Shown: in pieces, positions 9,166 to 18,099 of the stretch | How positions within the stretch are numbered: position 1 is the stretch's first letter | Layout of the letters: each line of letters opens with the position of its first letter | Source: Nocardioides humilatus | GTDB lineage: Bacteria > Actinomycetota > Actinomycetes > Propionibacteriales > Nocardioidaceae | Length of the DNA: 64,000 nucleotides | Direction: 5' to 3' | Assembly: GCF_008373755.1 (NCBI RefSeq) | Contig: NZ_VUJV01000008.1 | Location: 1 to 64,000 of the forward strand | Notes under the pieces: generated by a model | What the model was told of the DNA's origin: nothing | Database searches by the model: none | The model's input: the letters and a program-made list of their open reading frames with translations, nothing else | Made by a program: the position numbers and the translations under genes

Positions 9166-9933
9166 ATGGACCTGGATTTGAAGGACCGCGTCTACATCGT
9201 CACCGGCGGCACCCGGGGCCTGGGTCGGGCGACCGCCGAGGCGCTGGCCGCCGATGGCGCGCGCGTCGTGGTCTCAGGTCGCTCGCAGGGCAACGTCGAC
9301 TCCGCTGTCAGCGCCCTGTCGGTGCTCGGTGGTGACCGGGTGGTCGGGGTCGCCGCCGACAACGCGGCGCCCGACACACCCGCACGCCTGGTCGCCGCCG
9401 CCCAGGACCGGTGGGGGCGCCTGGACGGTGCTCTCGTGAGCGTCGGTGGGCCGCCGCCCGGTCGGTTGAGCGCGATCACCGACGAGCAGTGGACGGCCGC
9501 CTTCGCATCGGTCTTCCTCGGCGGCGTACGACTGGCACGCGAGGTCGGCGCCGCGCTGGGTAAGGACGGTTCGCTCGCTCTCGTGCTCTCGACGAGCGTG
9601 CGCGAACCGGTCGCCGGGCTGACCGTCTCCAACGGCTTCCGGCCGGGCCTGGCGATGGTCGCCAAGGATCTCGCTGACGAGCTCGGCCCGCGCGGTGTGC
9701 GGGTCAACGGGCTCCTTCCCGGCCGGGTCGGCACCGAGCGGGTCGCGGAACTCGACGAGGCCACGGGCGACGCCGACGCCGCTCGGGAGCACTGGCGCGA
9801 GCGGATCCCGCTGCGCCGCTACGGCGCGCCGGCCGAGTTCGGGCGCGTCGCCGCCTTCCTGCTCTCGCCGGCTGCGTCCTTCGTGACCGGCACGATGGTG
9901 CCGGTCGACGGCGGGATGTCGCGCTCGCTCTAG
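9166..9933 (+). CDS. Atypical SDR protein lacking the catalytic Tyr-Lys
   Basis: 255 residues with a clear SDR Rossmann fold: TGGTRGLG at 13-20, RVNGLLPGRV after the active-site region, and a C-terminal VDGGM end. The NNAG position reads SVGG (92-95). Where YxxxK is expected, the sequence is S155-N-G-F-R159, so both catalytic residues are replaced. This matches the BKR-like SDR subgroup known to depart from the catalytic tetrad. It may bind nucleotide without being a normal reductase, or use another mechanism. TAATCT lies 6 bases before ATG, so it is leaderless. Confidence 0.8.
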   Translation: MDLDLKDRVYIVTGGTRGLGRATAEALAADGARVVVSGRSQGNVDSAVSALSVLGGDRVVGVAADNAAPDTPARLVAAAQDRWGRLDGALVSVGGPPPGRLSAITDEQWTAAFASVFLGGVRLAREVGAALGKDGSLALVLSTSVREPVAGLTVSNGFRPGLAMVAKDLADELGPRGVRVNGLLPGRVGTERVAELDEATGDADAAREHWRERIPLRRYGAPAEFGRVAAFLLSPAASFVTGTMVPVDGGMSRSL

Positions 9934-9936
9934 GCC

Positions 9937-10548
9937 CTAGGGCACGTTGGTGAGGACTTCACAGCCGCGCGCCCAGTCGGCGTCCGGCCCACCGTCGCAG
10001 GTGTCGGTGCCGAGACTGGCGGTGATGGTGTCCTGCCCTGCGGCTCCGTCGACCGTGTCGTCGCCGCGGCGCGCCCGGATGTAGTTGCCGTTGGAGTCGC
10101 CGGTCAGGGTGTCGTCGTACGGGCTGCCGCTGAGGTCCTCGAAGCCGACCAGGGTGTCGTTGCCGGTCGCGCCGCCGGTGAGCTGCGGGCCGCTGATCGC
10201 CAGCGAGACGGTCACTGCCTTGGGCGAGGTTCCGTAGCTCACCTGGTCGGCTCCGGTGCCGCCGTCGATCATGTCGTCGCCACCACCGCCCTGGATGGTG
10301 TCGTGGCCGCCCATCCCGCAGATGAGGTCGTCACCGCGGAAGGCGAAGATGACGTCGTCACCGGCGGTGCCGAGGATGACGTCGCGCTGCCCGGTGGGGT
10401 GCTGGCCGAGGCCGAGGTTGACGGTGATGCCGGCGCCGAAGCAGGTAGGTCCGCCGGCCGTGGCGGGCGCGGACCCCGACGTTGTCAGGGTCGCGCTGGC
10501 GACGGCGAGGGTGCTGACGATGACCAGGGGGATTCTGCGGGGGAGCAT
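9937..10548 (-). CDS. Secreted RTX-like calcium-binding repeat protein
   Basis: 203 residues. A signal peptide (1-31) is followed by haemolysin-type nonapeptide repeats of the GGxGxDxI/L form, such as CGMGGHDTIQGGGGDDMID, which bind Ca2+ in a parallel beta-roll. Conserved Cys pairs (CFGAG, ICGMG, CDGG, RGCE) suggest disulfides. The block is closely similar to the C-terminal part of the 1061-residue protein at 12453-15638. No type I secretion genes are near, and the N terminus looks Sec-dependent. It ends 3 bases from the convergent SDR. Function unknown. Confidence 0.75.
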   Translation of the reverse strand: MLPRRIPLVIVSTLAVASATLTTSGSAPATAGGPTCFGAGITVNLGLGQHPTGQRDVILGTAGDDVIFAFRGDDLICGMGGHDTIQGGGGDDMIDGGTGADQVSYGTSPKAVTVSLAISGPQLTGGATGNDTLVGFEDLSGSPYDDTLTGDSNGNYIRARRGDDTVDGAAGQDTITASLGTDTCDGGPDADWARGCEVLTNVP

Positions 10549-10599
10549 GCGGCCAGGATGGCTCGGATCCGCCGTCCGTGGGTCGAACCCACGGAAAAT

Positions 10600-11403
10600 T
10601 CACTCAGCTGGTTCGGCGGGCGCAGCGCCGCCGGCACGGGGCCGCTGGCCCCGTGGTCCGTTCTTGCGCTCGTCGTAGGCCAGGTAGCCGAATCCGCCCA
10701 TGGCGAGGACGCCGAAGAACCACCACTGGAGGCCGTAGAAGAAGTGCGGCCCCTCGCCGAGGTCAGGTTTCTCGGCCGGTTCGAGGGAGTCGGTCGGGGC
10801 CGGGTCCTCGGACAGCAGTTCGACGAAGCCGCCGTAGACCTCGCGGTCGAGTGCCTCGCCGATCGCCTCGCTGGAGATGGCGCGCATGCCCCCGTCGGAC
10901 ACGTAGGTGCTGTCGCCCTCGCCGTCGGCCCGCACCCAGCCCGTGATGGTGACCTCGCCGCTGGGCGGTGACGGGGCGTCGGCCACCGGGTCGAAGCGCG
11001 GGTCGTCGGTCTCGATCCACCCCCGGTCGACGACGACCGCGGTGCCGTCGGCAGTCACCAGGGGTACGACCACGTCCACGCCGGGAGCTCCGTCACGCGT
11101 CCGGTAACGCACGATGAGGGAGTCGTCGACGTCGTAGGTGCCCGTGGCCTCGATGACGGTGTATTCGTCGCCCTTCGAAACGCTCCGGCCGGCCGCGAGG
11201 ACGTCGCCGACCGGCACCGGATCGTCGCTTTCGTTGGCCTCGATGATGGCGTTGTTGTCACGCCGGTCGTCGAGTCGCCCGAACTGCCACTCGCCGAGCC
11301 ACCAGGTCCCGTAGGCCAGCACGATCACGGCGAGGAAGAAGAGGATCCACCGGCGGCTGACCAGGAATCGCCACGAGGACAGCCACTCACGCACGGGCAC
11401 CAC
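10600..11403 (-). CDS. SURF1 family cytochrome oxidase assembly protein
   Basis: 267 residues. The SURF1 layout is clear: TM1 at about residues 17-36 (ILFFLAVIVLAYGTWWLG), the following WQFGR motif, an extracytoplasmic domain with VVVDRGWI, and TM2 near HFFYGLQWWFFGVLAMGG. SURF1 helps haem a insertion into cytochrome c oxidase. The start is GTG at 11403 (or GTG 11400) because a GGGGG ribosome site lies 7 bases upstream and TM1 then sits correctly; the longer frame to 11505 runs over the divergent moaA start. The C-terminal tail is Pro/Ala-rich and probably cytoplasmic. Confidence 0.88.
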   Translation of the reverse strand: MVPVREWLSSWRFLVSRRWILFFLAVIVLAYGTWWLGEWQFGRLDDRRDNNAIIEANESDDPVPVGDVLAAGRSVSKGDEYTVIEATGTYDVDDSLIVRYRTRDGAPGVDVVVPLVTADGTAVVVDRGWIETDDPRFDPVADAPSPPSGEVTITGWVRADGEGDSTYVSDGGMRAISSEAIGEALDREVYGGFVELLSEDPAPTDSLEPAEKPDLGEGPHFFYGLQWWFFGVLAMGGFGYLAYDERKNGPRGQRPRAGGAAPAEPAE

Positions 11404-11450
11404 GGTAGGACCCCCGTGGATGTGTCGGTGACCCGGCCTATCCTGGTGGG

Positions 11451-12443
11451 ATGCAGCCCCTCGTCGATCGCTACGGCCGAGTCGCGACCGACCTCCGCGT
11501 GTCACTCACCGACCGCTGCAACCTGCGCTGCTCCTACTGCATGCCCGCCGAGGGCCTCGACTGGCTGCCCGGCGAGGATCAGCTCACCGACGACGAGGTG
11601 GTGCGGCTGATCACGGTCGCGGTCGAGCGCCTCGGTGTGCGCGAGGTGCGCTTCACCGGAGGCGAGCCGCTCGTGCGCCGCGGGCTGGTCGACATCGTGC
11701 GCCGGGTGCGTGCGCTCGATCCCGAGGTCGAGCTCTCGATCACCAGCAACGGCATCGGTCTGGCCCGCATGGCGGGCGCCCTGGCCGAGGCCGGGCTCGA
11801 CCGGGTCAACGTCAGCCTCGACACGGTCCGGTCGGAGGTCTTCCAGGAGATCACGCGCCGTGACCGGTTCACCGACGTGGTCGAGGGGCTCGCGGCGGCC
11901 GAAGAGGCCGGGCTGCGCCCGATCAAGGTCAACGGCGTGCTGCTCCGCGGCGTCAACGACGACCAGGCGCCCGAGCTGCTCCGCTGGTGTCTCGAGCGCG
12001 GCTACCAGCTGCGGTTCATCGAGCAGATGCCGCTCGACGCACAGCACGGCTGGTCGCGCGACACCATGGTCACGGCCGACGAGATCTTCGCGCAGCTCGA
12101 CCGCGAGTTCGCGCTGACGCCGGCGACGGAGCCGCGGGGGAGTGCTCCCGCCGAGCTGTTCCTCGTCGACGGCGGGCCCGCGACCGTCGGCGTGATCGCT
12201 TCGGTCACCCGCCCGTTCTGCGGCGACTGCGACCGGGTGCGGCTCACCGCCGACGGCCAGGTGCGCAACTGCCTCTTCGCCCGCGAGGAGTCCGACCTGA
12301 GGGGCGCGCTGCGCGCGGGCGCGTCCGACGCCGAGCTTGCGGAGCGTTGGCTCGTTGCCATGGCCGGCAAGGCCGCCGGTCACGGGATCGACGACCCGAC
12401 CTTCCTCCAGCCCGACCGGCCGATGTCGGCCATCGGTGGCTGA
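11451..12443 (+). CDS. moaA: GTP 3',8-cyclase (molybdenum cofactor biosynthesis)
   Basis: 330 residues, the normal length. This radical-SAM enzyme starts Moco synthesis by converting GTP to 3',8-cyclo-7,8-dihydro-GTP for MoaC. The N-terminal 4Fe-4S motif is CNLRCSYC, the SAM motif TGGEPLVR follows, the second cluster is FCGDCDRVR with RNCLF, and the chain ends in the Gly-Gly tail (SAIGG) needed for activity. TATCCT is exactly 6 bases before ATG, a leaderless start. No other moa gene is adjacent. Confidence 0.96.
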   Translation: MQPLVDRYGRVATDLRVSLTDRCNLRCSYCMPAEGLDWLPGEDQLTDDEVVRLITVAVERLGVREVRFTGGEPLVRRGLVDIVRRVRALDPEVELSITSNGIGLARMAGALAEAGLDRVNVSLDTVRSEVFQEITRRDRFTDVVEGLAAAEEAGLRPIKVNGVLLRGVNDDQAPELLRWCLERGYQLRFIEQMPLDAQHGWSRDTMVTADEIFAQLDREFALTPATEPRGSAPAELFLVDGGPATVGVIASVTRPFCGDCDRVRLTADGQVRNCLFAREESDLRGALRAGASDAELAERWLVAMAGKAAGHGIDDPTFLQPDRPMSAIGG

Positions 12444-12452
12444 GCGTTCCCG

Positions 12453-15400
12453 CTAGGGGACCTTCACCTTCGTCTCGCAGGTCGCGGCAGTGTCGGTGCC
12501 GTCGCCGCCGTTGCAGGTGTCGGTCCCGGCTCCGCCGATCAACGCATCGTTGCCGGCTGCGCCCAGCAGTGTGTCGTTGCCTGCCCTGCCCTCGAGCCGG
12601 TTGGCTGCACCGGTGCCCGTCAGGCGATCGCCCGCCTGGCCGCCCCAGGCGCGCTCGAACGCGCGCAGCGTGTCCGTGCCCGTCGACGTGCCTGTCGCCT
12701 GGGCCGCGGTCGACCCCAAGCTGAGCGTGACGGTCGTCGTAGCGGCGACATAGCTGGCCGTGTCAGTGCCGGCGCCTCCGTCGATCCAGTCGTTGCCGGC
12801 GCCGCCCTGGACGACGTCGTCGCCTCCGAGGCCGCACACCGTGTCGTTGCCGCCGGCGGCGTTGATCGTGTCGTTGCCGGGCGTGCCGAGGATGACATCG
12901 GCACGAGCGGTGGGCACCTGCCCCTTGCTCAGCTCGACGGTGACCGTCTGGCCGTTGCACCGCGCGGCCGGTGGGATCGCCGGCGGGGTGCCCCAGTCGG
13001 GGTCTTGCTTCAGGCCGGGGCCGGTCGTGATCGCTGTCTGGTCAGTGCCGTCGAGATCAGCCCGCCACACCTGCGAGCCACCCTCGTCCGAGACGTAGAC
13101 CAGCCGGTCACCGGCGGGCGAGAACGCGCTCTGGAGCGCGTTGCCCGCCACGTCGACCACCTTGGTCGCGCTGGCCGGCCCAGCCTCGCTGTCGTCGACC
13201 CAGATGTCGTAAGGAGCGCTGTAGTCGAGGTTGGTCCGGCTGAAGGTGATCAGGCTGCCGTCGGGGCTGACGTCGACCGCCTCGTCGACCGGTCCGTAGG
13301 TGATCTCCTCGTCGAGCCCGCCCGGGGTCTTCGCGTAGACGTGCTGACCGCCGAAGATCGCATGGCTGTAGTAGACGCGCCCGTCCGGGTGGACCGACGG
13401 GTCGTAGCCGGCGACCACCGCAGTGGCCGCACCGCCGCCAGCGGGCATCCGCATGATCTGACTGCCGGTGTTGTCGGTGCGCACGTAGTAGAGCCAGGTG
13501 CCGTCCGGTGACCACGTCGGCTTGCTCGCCGAGGTGCCGGCTGGACTGGACGTCAGCGGCGTCGCGCCGGATCCGTCGTGGTTCATCACCCAGATGTTGG
13601 CTCCGGTCGCCTGGGTGCCTCGCGACCAGGCGATCTTGGTGCTGTCGGGCGACCAGGAGGGGAAGCCATCGGGAGCCGCGTCGTTCGTGAGCCGGCGGTC
13701 ATCGGTGCCGTTCACGGCGATGCTGTGGATCTCGACGTTGCCGTCGGCCGTGGTGCTGTAGACGATCCGACCGGTCGGAGCGGGCGGATCCTCGTCGCCG
13801 GTGACCTCCCGCACCAGTCCGGCGAGGTCGGCGCGGGCAGCGAGCAGCGAACCGGCGCCGTGTCCGTCCTTGGCCCACGTGGCGTCGTACATGCGGTGGT
13901 AGAGACCGTCGACGATGGCGTCGACCTCGGCGCCCTTGCCGTGGTCCCGGAGGAATTGCAGGTACTCCCAGTCCTCGCGGCCGTCGCGGATCCGCTTGAG
14001 GCGGATCGACTCGATCGGGATGTCGTGGGTGCCGCCGATCCGGGCGGTGGTGCCGGGGTAGAAGAGCGTCCCGTCGCCGTTCATGCCGTCGAAGTAGGAG
14101 CCGCCGTCGTTCCAGGCGGTCGAGAGCCGTTGGACCGCTGCCCAGTGCAGCTCGCCGGTCGCGTCGAAGCGGTCGATGAACCACGGCATCGAGCGCGCCT
14201 GGTTGGCGGGTGCGTCGATGGCGTAGCCGGGGGAGCCGGTGTAGTTGTCGGGGGCGTAGAGCCAGTCGTTGTCGTCGCCACAGGCACCGGCGTTGCACGC
14301 AGTGACCAGCCAGAGCCGGTGAGCCGCGCTGGAGCCGAGGAAGGCGTCGTACTGACCCCTGGTGCCGACGGTGTTGTCGCGGTCGTTGTTGGGCACGATC
14401 TGGTCGAAGTACGGCGCGATCACGTCCATCGTCATCGCAGGGCCGCCGGCCGTCGCCGGGCGAGTGCCCGTGGCCGTACCTCCTCCGGCCGCCCAGTTGC
14501 CCCAGGAGCCGGACACGACGACGGGGCGGTTCCAGCCGTTCTCCGCGAGGTTCAGGTTGGTCGCGCAGACGTCCCACTTCGCGACGGTGTTGGCCTCGTC
14601 GCAGCCGTACCAGCGGAAGTCGCCCGCCCAGGCATCACCGGTCGAGGCGGTCTCCCAGCCGTCAGCGCAGGCCGTGAGGCAGTGGAAGTCGCGGTAGGCG
14701 TACTGCGAGACCGCGGTGAAGCGGGGAGCGGTCAGGTGGAAGTCGGCCGTCGCCGGGTAGGGGGCGCCGCCGCCCAGGAGCGGCCCCTCAAACGCGGTCT
14801 GCCAGTCGGCAGGGGAGTAGGCAGCGGGACTGCCTGCGTGGTTGAACCCGAAGCCGTTGGACAGGCTGATGCGGTTCTCGAGAGCGACCCGGGAGTACAG
14901 CGAGTTGAGCGTGCGCCCCGCGGCGGTGGTGGAGGTGCAGCCGTGGGCGACGCAGACGTGGTTGTTGCCGCCGTCGGCCGGCACCATGAACTGGCCCGGC
15001 AGGGTCGATGTCGCGGGCATCGTCCAGTTGAGGACCTCCAGCGTGACGGGCACGTCGGTGGTGCCTCCGGTGCTGGTGACCGTGATGCTGCCGTGGTGGA
15101 CGTCGGCGCTCGCGCTGGTGGGCACGAAGATGTCGACCCAGACGGCGCCGCGCTCACCCGCCGGCACGACGATCGGGTAGATGTCGCGCGGTTCGTCGTA
15201 GATCAGGTCCCGCTCCGGGACGAGTGCGTCGAACCAGCGCCCCGTCGGGGTCCATGCGTTGGCGGGGCCGCGCGCCTCACCATCGGTGGGCTGGGCGTGG
15301 CCGGCGCCGGGCTGTTCGTCGATCACCGTGTAGGGCCACTCAGCGTAGACCTCGGCCTCGCCCCACGTCCCCAGACTCGCCGAGACGTCGGTGATGGTGG

Positions 15401-15638
15401 CCGGCCCGGTCACGACGAGCTGGACGGACTCGTACTCACCCCGTGCGGCGACGAGGTCGACCGACGACGCGAGTCCCGACGGCGCGATGTCCGGGCGGAT
15501 CACGGTGACCGAATCGGCGACGCCGACCGTCGGACCTACCGCCTGTGACGGCGCCGGCACCCCCAACGCAGCGACGGCCGTCGCGACCACGACCGACATC
15601 GAGTACCCAGCGCGCACCAGCGACGTACGTCGCATCAC
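12453..15638 (-). CDS. Large secreted protein: DUF4091 glycosidase-like, TolB-type propeller and RTX repeats
   Basis: 1061 residues. A signal peptide (1-33) is followed by a large glycoside-hydrolase-like region to about residue 600 that ends in the DUF4091 signature RLKRIRDGREDWEYLQF. Next come PD40/TolB beta-propeller blades (about 620-880; repeats such as FPSWSPDSTKIAW and SKPTWSPDGTWLYYV). The end is RTX-like Ca-binding repeats (about 905-1061) with paired Cys. DUF4091 proteins are thought to act on carbohydrates; no activity can be assigned here. Start GTG 15638 (or ATG 15635) follows a GGTGGGGGG ribosome site. The C-terminal 150 residues match the stand-alone protein at 9937-10548. Confidence 0.8.
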   Translation of the reverse strand: MMRRTSLVRAGYSMSVVVATAVAALGVPAPSQAVGPTVGVADSVTVIRPDIAPSGLASSVDLVAARGEYESVQLVVTGPATITDVSASLGTWGEAEVYAEWPYTVIDEQPGAGHAQPTDGEARGPANAWTPTGRWFDALVPERDLIYDEPRDIYPIVVPAGERGAVWVDIFVPTSASADVHHGSITVTSTGGTTDVPVTLEVLNWTMPATSTLPGQFMVPADGGNNHVCVAHGCTSTTAAGRTLNSLYSRVALENRISLSNGFGFNHAGSPAAYSPADWQTAFEGPLLGGGAPYPATADFHLTAPRFTAVSQYAYRDFHCLTACADGWETASTGDAWAGDFRWYGCDEANTVAKWDVCATNLNLAENGWNRPVVVSGSWGNWAAGGGTATGTRPATAGGPAMTMDVIAPYFDQIVPNNDRDNTVGTRGQYDAFLGSSAAHRLWLVTACNAGACGDDNDWLYAPDNYTGSPGYAIDAPANQARSMPWFIDRFDATGELHWAAVQRLSTAWNDGGSYFDGMNGDGTLFYPGTTARIGGTHDIPIESIRLKRIRDGREDWEYLQFLRDHGKGAEVDAIVDGLYHRMYDATWAKDGHGAGSLLAARADLAGLVREVTGDEDPPAPTGRIVYSTTADGNVEIHSIAVNGTDDRRLTNDAAPDGFPSWSPDSTKIAWSRGTQATGANIWVMNHDGSGATPLTSSPAGTSASKPTWSPDGTWLYYVRTDNTGSQIMRMPAGGGAATAVVAGYDPSVHPDGRVYYSHAIFGGQHVYAKTPGGLDEEITYGPVDEAVDVSPDGSLITFSRTNLDYSAPYDIWVDDSEAGPASATKVVDVAGNALQSAFSPAGDRLVYVSDEGGSQVWRADLDGTDQTAITTGPGLKQDPDWGTPPAIPPAARCNGQTVTVELSKGQVPTARADVILGTPGNDTINAAGGNDTVCGLGGDDVVQGGAGNDWIDGGAGTDTASYVAATTTVTLSLGSTAAQATGTSTGTDTLRAFERAWGGQAGDRLTGTGAANRLEGRAGNDTLLGAAGNDALIGGAGTDTCNGGDGTDTAATCETKVKVP

Positions 15639-15696
15639 TACCCCCCACCGATGAACATGTCCGGCCCGAGCCGCGAGCGTCCGACGGTAGTCGCGA

Positions 15697-15909
15697 TCAG
15701 GCGGAGCCGTGGGAGATCGTGTCCTTCAGGAAGCCACGCGCGCCCAGGAAGGTCTCGAGCGACTCCCGGTGCTCGTCGCAAGCCAGCCAGACCTTGCGCC
15801 GGTCGGGCGTGTGGATGCGCGGGTTGTTCCACAGCAGCTGCCAGGTCGCGTCGACCCGGCAGCCCTTGGCCGAGCAGAGGTCCGGACCGGCTTCGGGGGC
15901 TTCGCTCAC
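15697..15909 (-). CDS. Small conserved Cys-containing actinobacterial protein
   Basis: 70 residues, VSEAPE start, with CSAKGC near residue 12 and CDEH near residue 48. Two separated Cys pairs with a His suggest a metal-binding fold. Database entries of this type are often called acetone carboxylase, which I regard as a wrong name given the size. The GTG start overlaps the stop of the DUF3099 gene (GTGA), so the two genes are translationally coupled, an arrangement I recall as common in actinobacteria. Function unknown. Confidence 0.7.
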   Translation of the reverse strand: MSEAPEAGPDLCSAKGCRVDATWQLLWNNPRIHTPDRRKVWLACDEHRESLETFLGARGFLKDTISHGSA

Positions 15910-16193
15910 TTCTCGCCCAGCTGACGGTCGCTGCGGCTGTTGCCCAACAGGGGGAGCTCGTCGGTGCGTGAGTTGGCCGCGTTGGCCCCGACCACGGCGA
16001 CATAGGGCAGCACGATCGCCGCGAGGATCAAGAAGGGCCACAGCCAGTTGACCCCGGCCATGCCCGCGATCGCCGCCCCGATGAAGCAGACGGTGCGGAT
16101 CGACATCGAGATGATGTAGCGACGCTGGCGCCGGGCCAGGTCGGCCTGGGCGGTGGACCCGGCCGTCGTGATCCGGATGGGGGCGTCGGACAT
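15906..16193 (-). CDS. DUF3099 family membrane protein
   Basis: 95 residues. The N terminus contains ITTAGSTAQADLARRQRRYI, then two hydrophobic helices (about 30-48 and 51-72), then a short polar tail. This matches the small actinobacterial DUF3099 family of unknown role. ATG 16193 has TAGGCT 6 bases upstream, so it is probably leaderless. It overlaps the next gene by 4 bases. Confidence 0.8.
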   Translation of the reverse strand: MSDAPIRITTAGSTAQADLARRQRRYIISMSIRTVCFIGAAIAGMAGVNWLWPFLILAAIVLPYVAVVGANAANSRTDELPLLGNSRSDRQLGEK

Positions 16194-16244
16194 GCCTGCA
16201 GCCTACGCCGCGGGCCGGCGGTGCAGCAGGACTAGGGTGCTCCC

Positions 16245-16457
16245 ATGAGCAACCGCACCTACCGCGTCACTGAGATCGTCGGCACCTCGCCCGACGGCAT
16301 CGACCAGGCCGTCCGTAACGGCATCGAGCGCGCCGGGAAGACACTGCGCCACCTCGACTGGTTCGAAGTGATCGGCACCCGCGGTCAGATCAAGGACGGA
16401 CAGGTCGAGCACTTCCAGGTGACGATGAAGGTCGGCTTCCGCCTGGAAGACGACTGA
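16245..16457 (+). CDS. Dodecin
   Basis: 70 residues, the usual dodecin size. Dodecins form hollow dodecamers that store flavin or flavin/CoA. The family pattern is complete: [18 protein letters not shown], a helix, then the strand with W39 (LDWFEV), the Trp that stacks on the flavin ring, and the C-terminal VTMKVGFRL strand. TAGGGT is 6 bases before ATG, so it is leaderless. It is monocistronic; the 108 bases to fabG hold the fabG promoter. Confidence 0.93.
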   Translation: MSNRTYRVTEIVGTSPDGIDQAVRNGIERAGKTLRHLDWFEVIGTRGQIKDGQVEHFQVTMKVGFRLEDD

Positions 16458-16565
16458 GCTTTACTCGCCGGTCACAGACTTTGTCGGGTCCCTACAAATC
16501 TTCCCGGCGAGTTTGCTGCGTGCTGGCGGCGAGAGTGACCCCGCCTGACGGCTAGCGTCGAAGGC

Positions 16566-17303
16566 GTGAACTCCTCGTCTCCCACTGAGCCCGCCGCTGA
16601 GCCGCGCTCGGTCCTGATCACCGGCGGCAACCGCGGCATCGGACGCGCCATCGCCGAGGCGTTCCTGGCACAAGGCGACAAGGTCGCCGTGACCACGCGC
16701 AGCGGCGGCGCGCCCGAGGGTGCGCTCGAGATCAAGGCGGACATCACCGACCCGGCCGACATCGAAGCGGCGTTCGCTGTCGCCGAGGCGGCCCACGGCC
16801 CCATTGAGATCCTGGTCGCCAACGCCGGCATCACCGCCGACACCCTGCTGCTGCGGATGTCGGACGAGGACTGGTCGTCGGTCATCGACACCAACCTCAC
16901 CGGTTCGTTCCGCCTCGCCAAGCGCGCTGCCAAGAGCATGCTGCGCCTCAAGCGCGGCCGGATCATCTTCATCTCGAGCGTGGTCGGCCTCCTCGGGTCG
17001 CCCGGCCAGGTCAATTACGCGGCCTCCAAGGCCGGACTGGTCGGGATGGCCCGCTCGATGGCCCGTGAGCTCGGCTCGCGGTCGATCACCACCAACGTCG
17101 TCGCCCCCGGCTATGTCGAGACCGACATGACCGCCGTGCTGAGCGACGAGCAGAAGGAAGGGATCCGCGCACAGATCCCCCTCGGGCGTTACGCACGCCC
17201 TGAGGAGGTCGCCGCAACGGTGACGTGGCTTGCCGCCCCCGAGGCGGGCTACGTCACCGGTGCGGTGATTCCTGTCGACGGCGGACTCGGAATGGGGCAC
17301 TGA
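16566..17303 (+). CDS. fabG: 3-oxoacyl-ACP reductase, FabG1/MabA type
   Basis: 245 residues. It reduces 3-ketoacyl-ACP with NADPH in type II fatty acid synthesis. It has TGGNRGIG, NAGI, ISSVVG, the catalytic YAASK and PGYVETDM. It is immediately followed by an InhA/FabI gene, the mabA-inhA arrangement of mycobacteria and relatives. The start is GTG 16566 with TAGCGT 7 bases upstream, so it is leaderless. One base separates its stop from the next ATG. Confidence 0.93.
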   Translation: MNSSSPTEPAAEPRSVLITGGNRGIGRAIAEAFLAQGDKVAVTTRSGGAPEGALEIKADITDPADIEAAFAVAEAAHGPIEILVANAGITADTLLLRMSDEDWSSVIDTNLTGSFRLAKRAAKSMLRLKRGRIIFISSVVGLLGSPGQVNYAASKAGLVGMARSMARELGSRSITTNVVAPGYVETDMTAVLSDEQKEGIRAQIPLGRYARPEEVAATVTWLAAPEAGYVTGAVIPVDGGLGMGH

Positions 17304-17304
17304 C

Positions 17305-18099
17305 ATGACTGCGACCAAGGGAAACCTGCTCGAGGGCAAGAACATCCTCGTCACGGGCGTCACGCACGACACCTCGATCGCGTTCGCGGTCGCCCGCTTC
17401 GCGCAGGAGCAGGGCGCGACCGTGCTCATCTCCAACTTCGGCCGGGCCCTGCGGATCACGCAGCGGATCGCCAAACGGCTCCCCGAGCTGCCCCCGGTCC
17501 TCGAGCTCGACGTGACCGACCCCGAGCACCTGGCCGCGCTGCCGGCGATGGTGCGAGAGCACCTCGGCGAGGACGCCACGCTCGACGGCGTCGTCCACTC
17601 CATCGCCTACGGCAACCCGGAAACGCTGCTCGGCGGCAACTTCCTCGAGGGCCCGTGGGAGGACGTCGCGCAGGCGGTCCAGGTCTCGGCCTTCTCGCTG
17701 AAGTCGCTGGCTGTCGCTGCCCGCCCGCTGATGCCTGCGGGGGGATCGATCGTCGGTCTCACCTTCGACGCGACAGTCGCGTGGCCGGCGTACGACTGGA
17801 TGGGCGTGGCCAAGGCCGGCCTCGAGTCGACCTCCCGCTACCTCGCGCGCGACCTCGGCCCGCAGGGCATCCGCGTCAACCTGGTCTCCGCCGGCCCGCT
17901 GCGCACGCTCGCGGCCAAGGCGATCCCCGGGTTCGGCGACCTCGAGGACATGTGGAAGACCCGCGCACCGCTCGGGTGGGACAACACCGACACCGAGCCC
18001 ACTGCTCGCGCGGTCGTTGCACTCCTGTCCGACCTGTTCCCGGCTACGACGGGCGAGATCGTCCATGTGGACGGCGGCTTCCACGCGATGGGCGCCTGA
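17305..18099 (+). CDS. fabI: Enoyl-ACP reductase, InhA/FabI type
   Basis: 264 residues, an SDR-like enoyl reductase using NADH for the last step of fatty acid elongation. The cofactor region is TGVTHDTSIAFAVA, followed by VVHSIAYGN and the active-site Y-x6-K (YDWMGVAK). VDGGFHAMGA ends the protein. Closest in style to mycobacterial InhA. It is co-transcribed with fabG. The last 56 bases overlap, antisense, the end of the neighbouring membrane protein gene. Confidence 0.93.
   Translation: MTATKGNLLEGKNILVTGVTHDTSIAFAVARFAQEQGATVLISNFGRALRITQRIAKRLPELPPVLELDVTDPEHLAALPAMVREHLGEDATLDGVVHSIAYGNPETLLGGNFLEGPWEDVAQAVQVSAFSLKSLAVAARPLMPAGGSIVGLTFDATVAWPAYDWMGVAKAGLESTSRYLARDLGPQGIRVNLVSAGPLRTLAAKAIPGFGDLEDMWKTRAPLGWDNTDTEPTARAVVALLSDLFPATTGEIVHVDGGFHAMGA

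Noticed and set aside
12480-12900. CRISPR-like or satellite repeat from the spaced GTCGTTGCC-type units
   Set aside because: The units are codons for RTX nonapeptides inside a long reading frame and vary at wobble positions.
18044-18099. Sequencing error as reason for the fabI/TIGR02206 overlap
   Set aside because: Both frames stay open and end naturally; convergent overlaps of this size are common in compact genomes.
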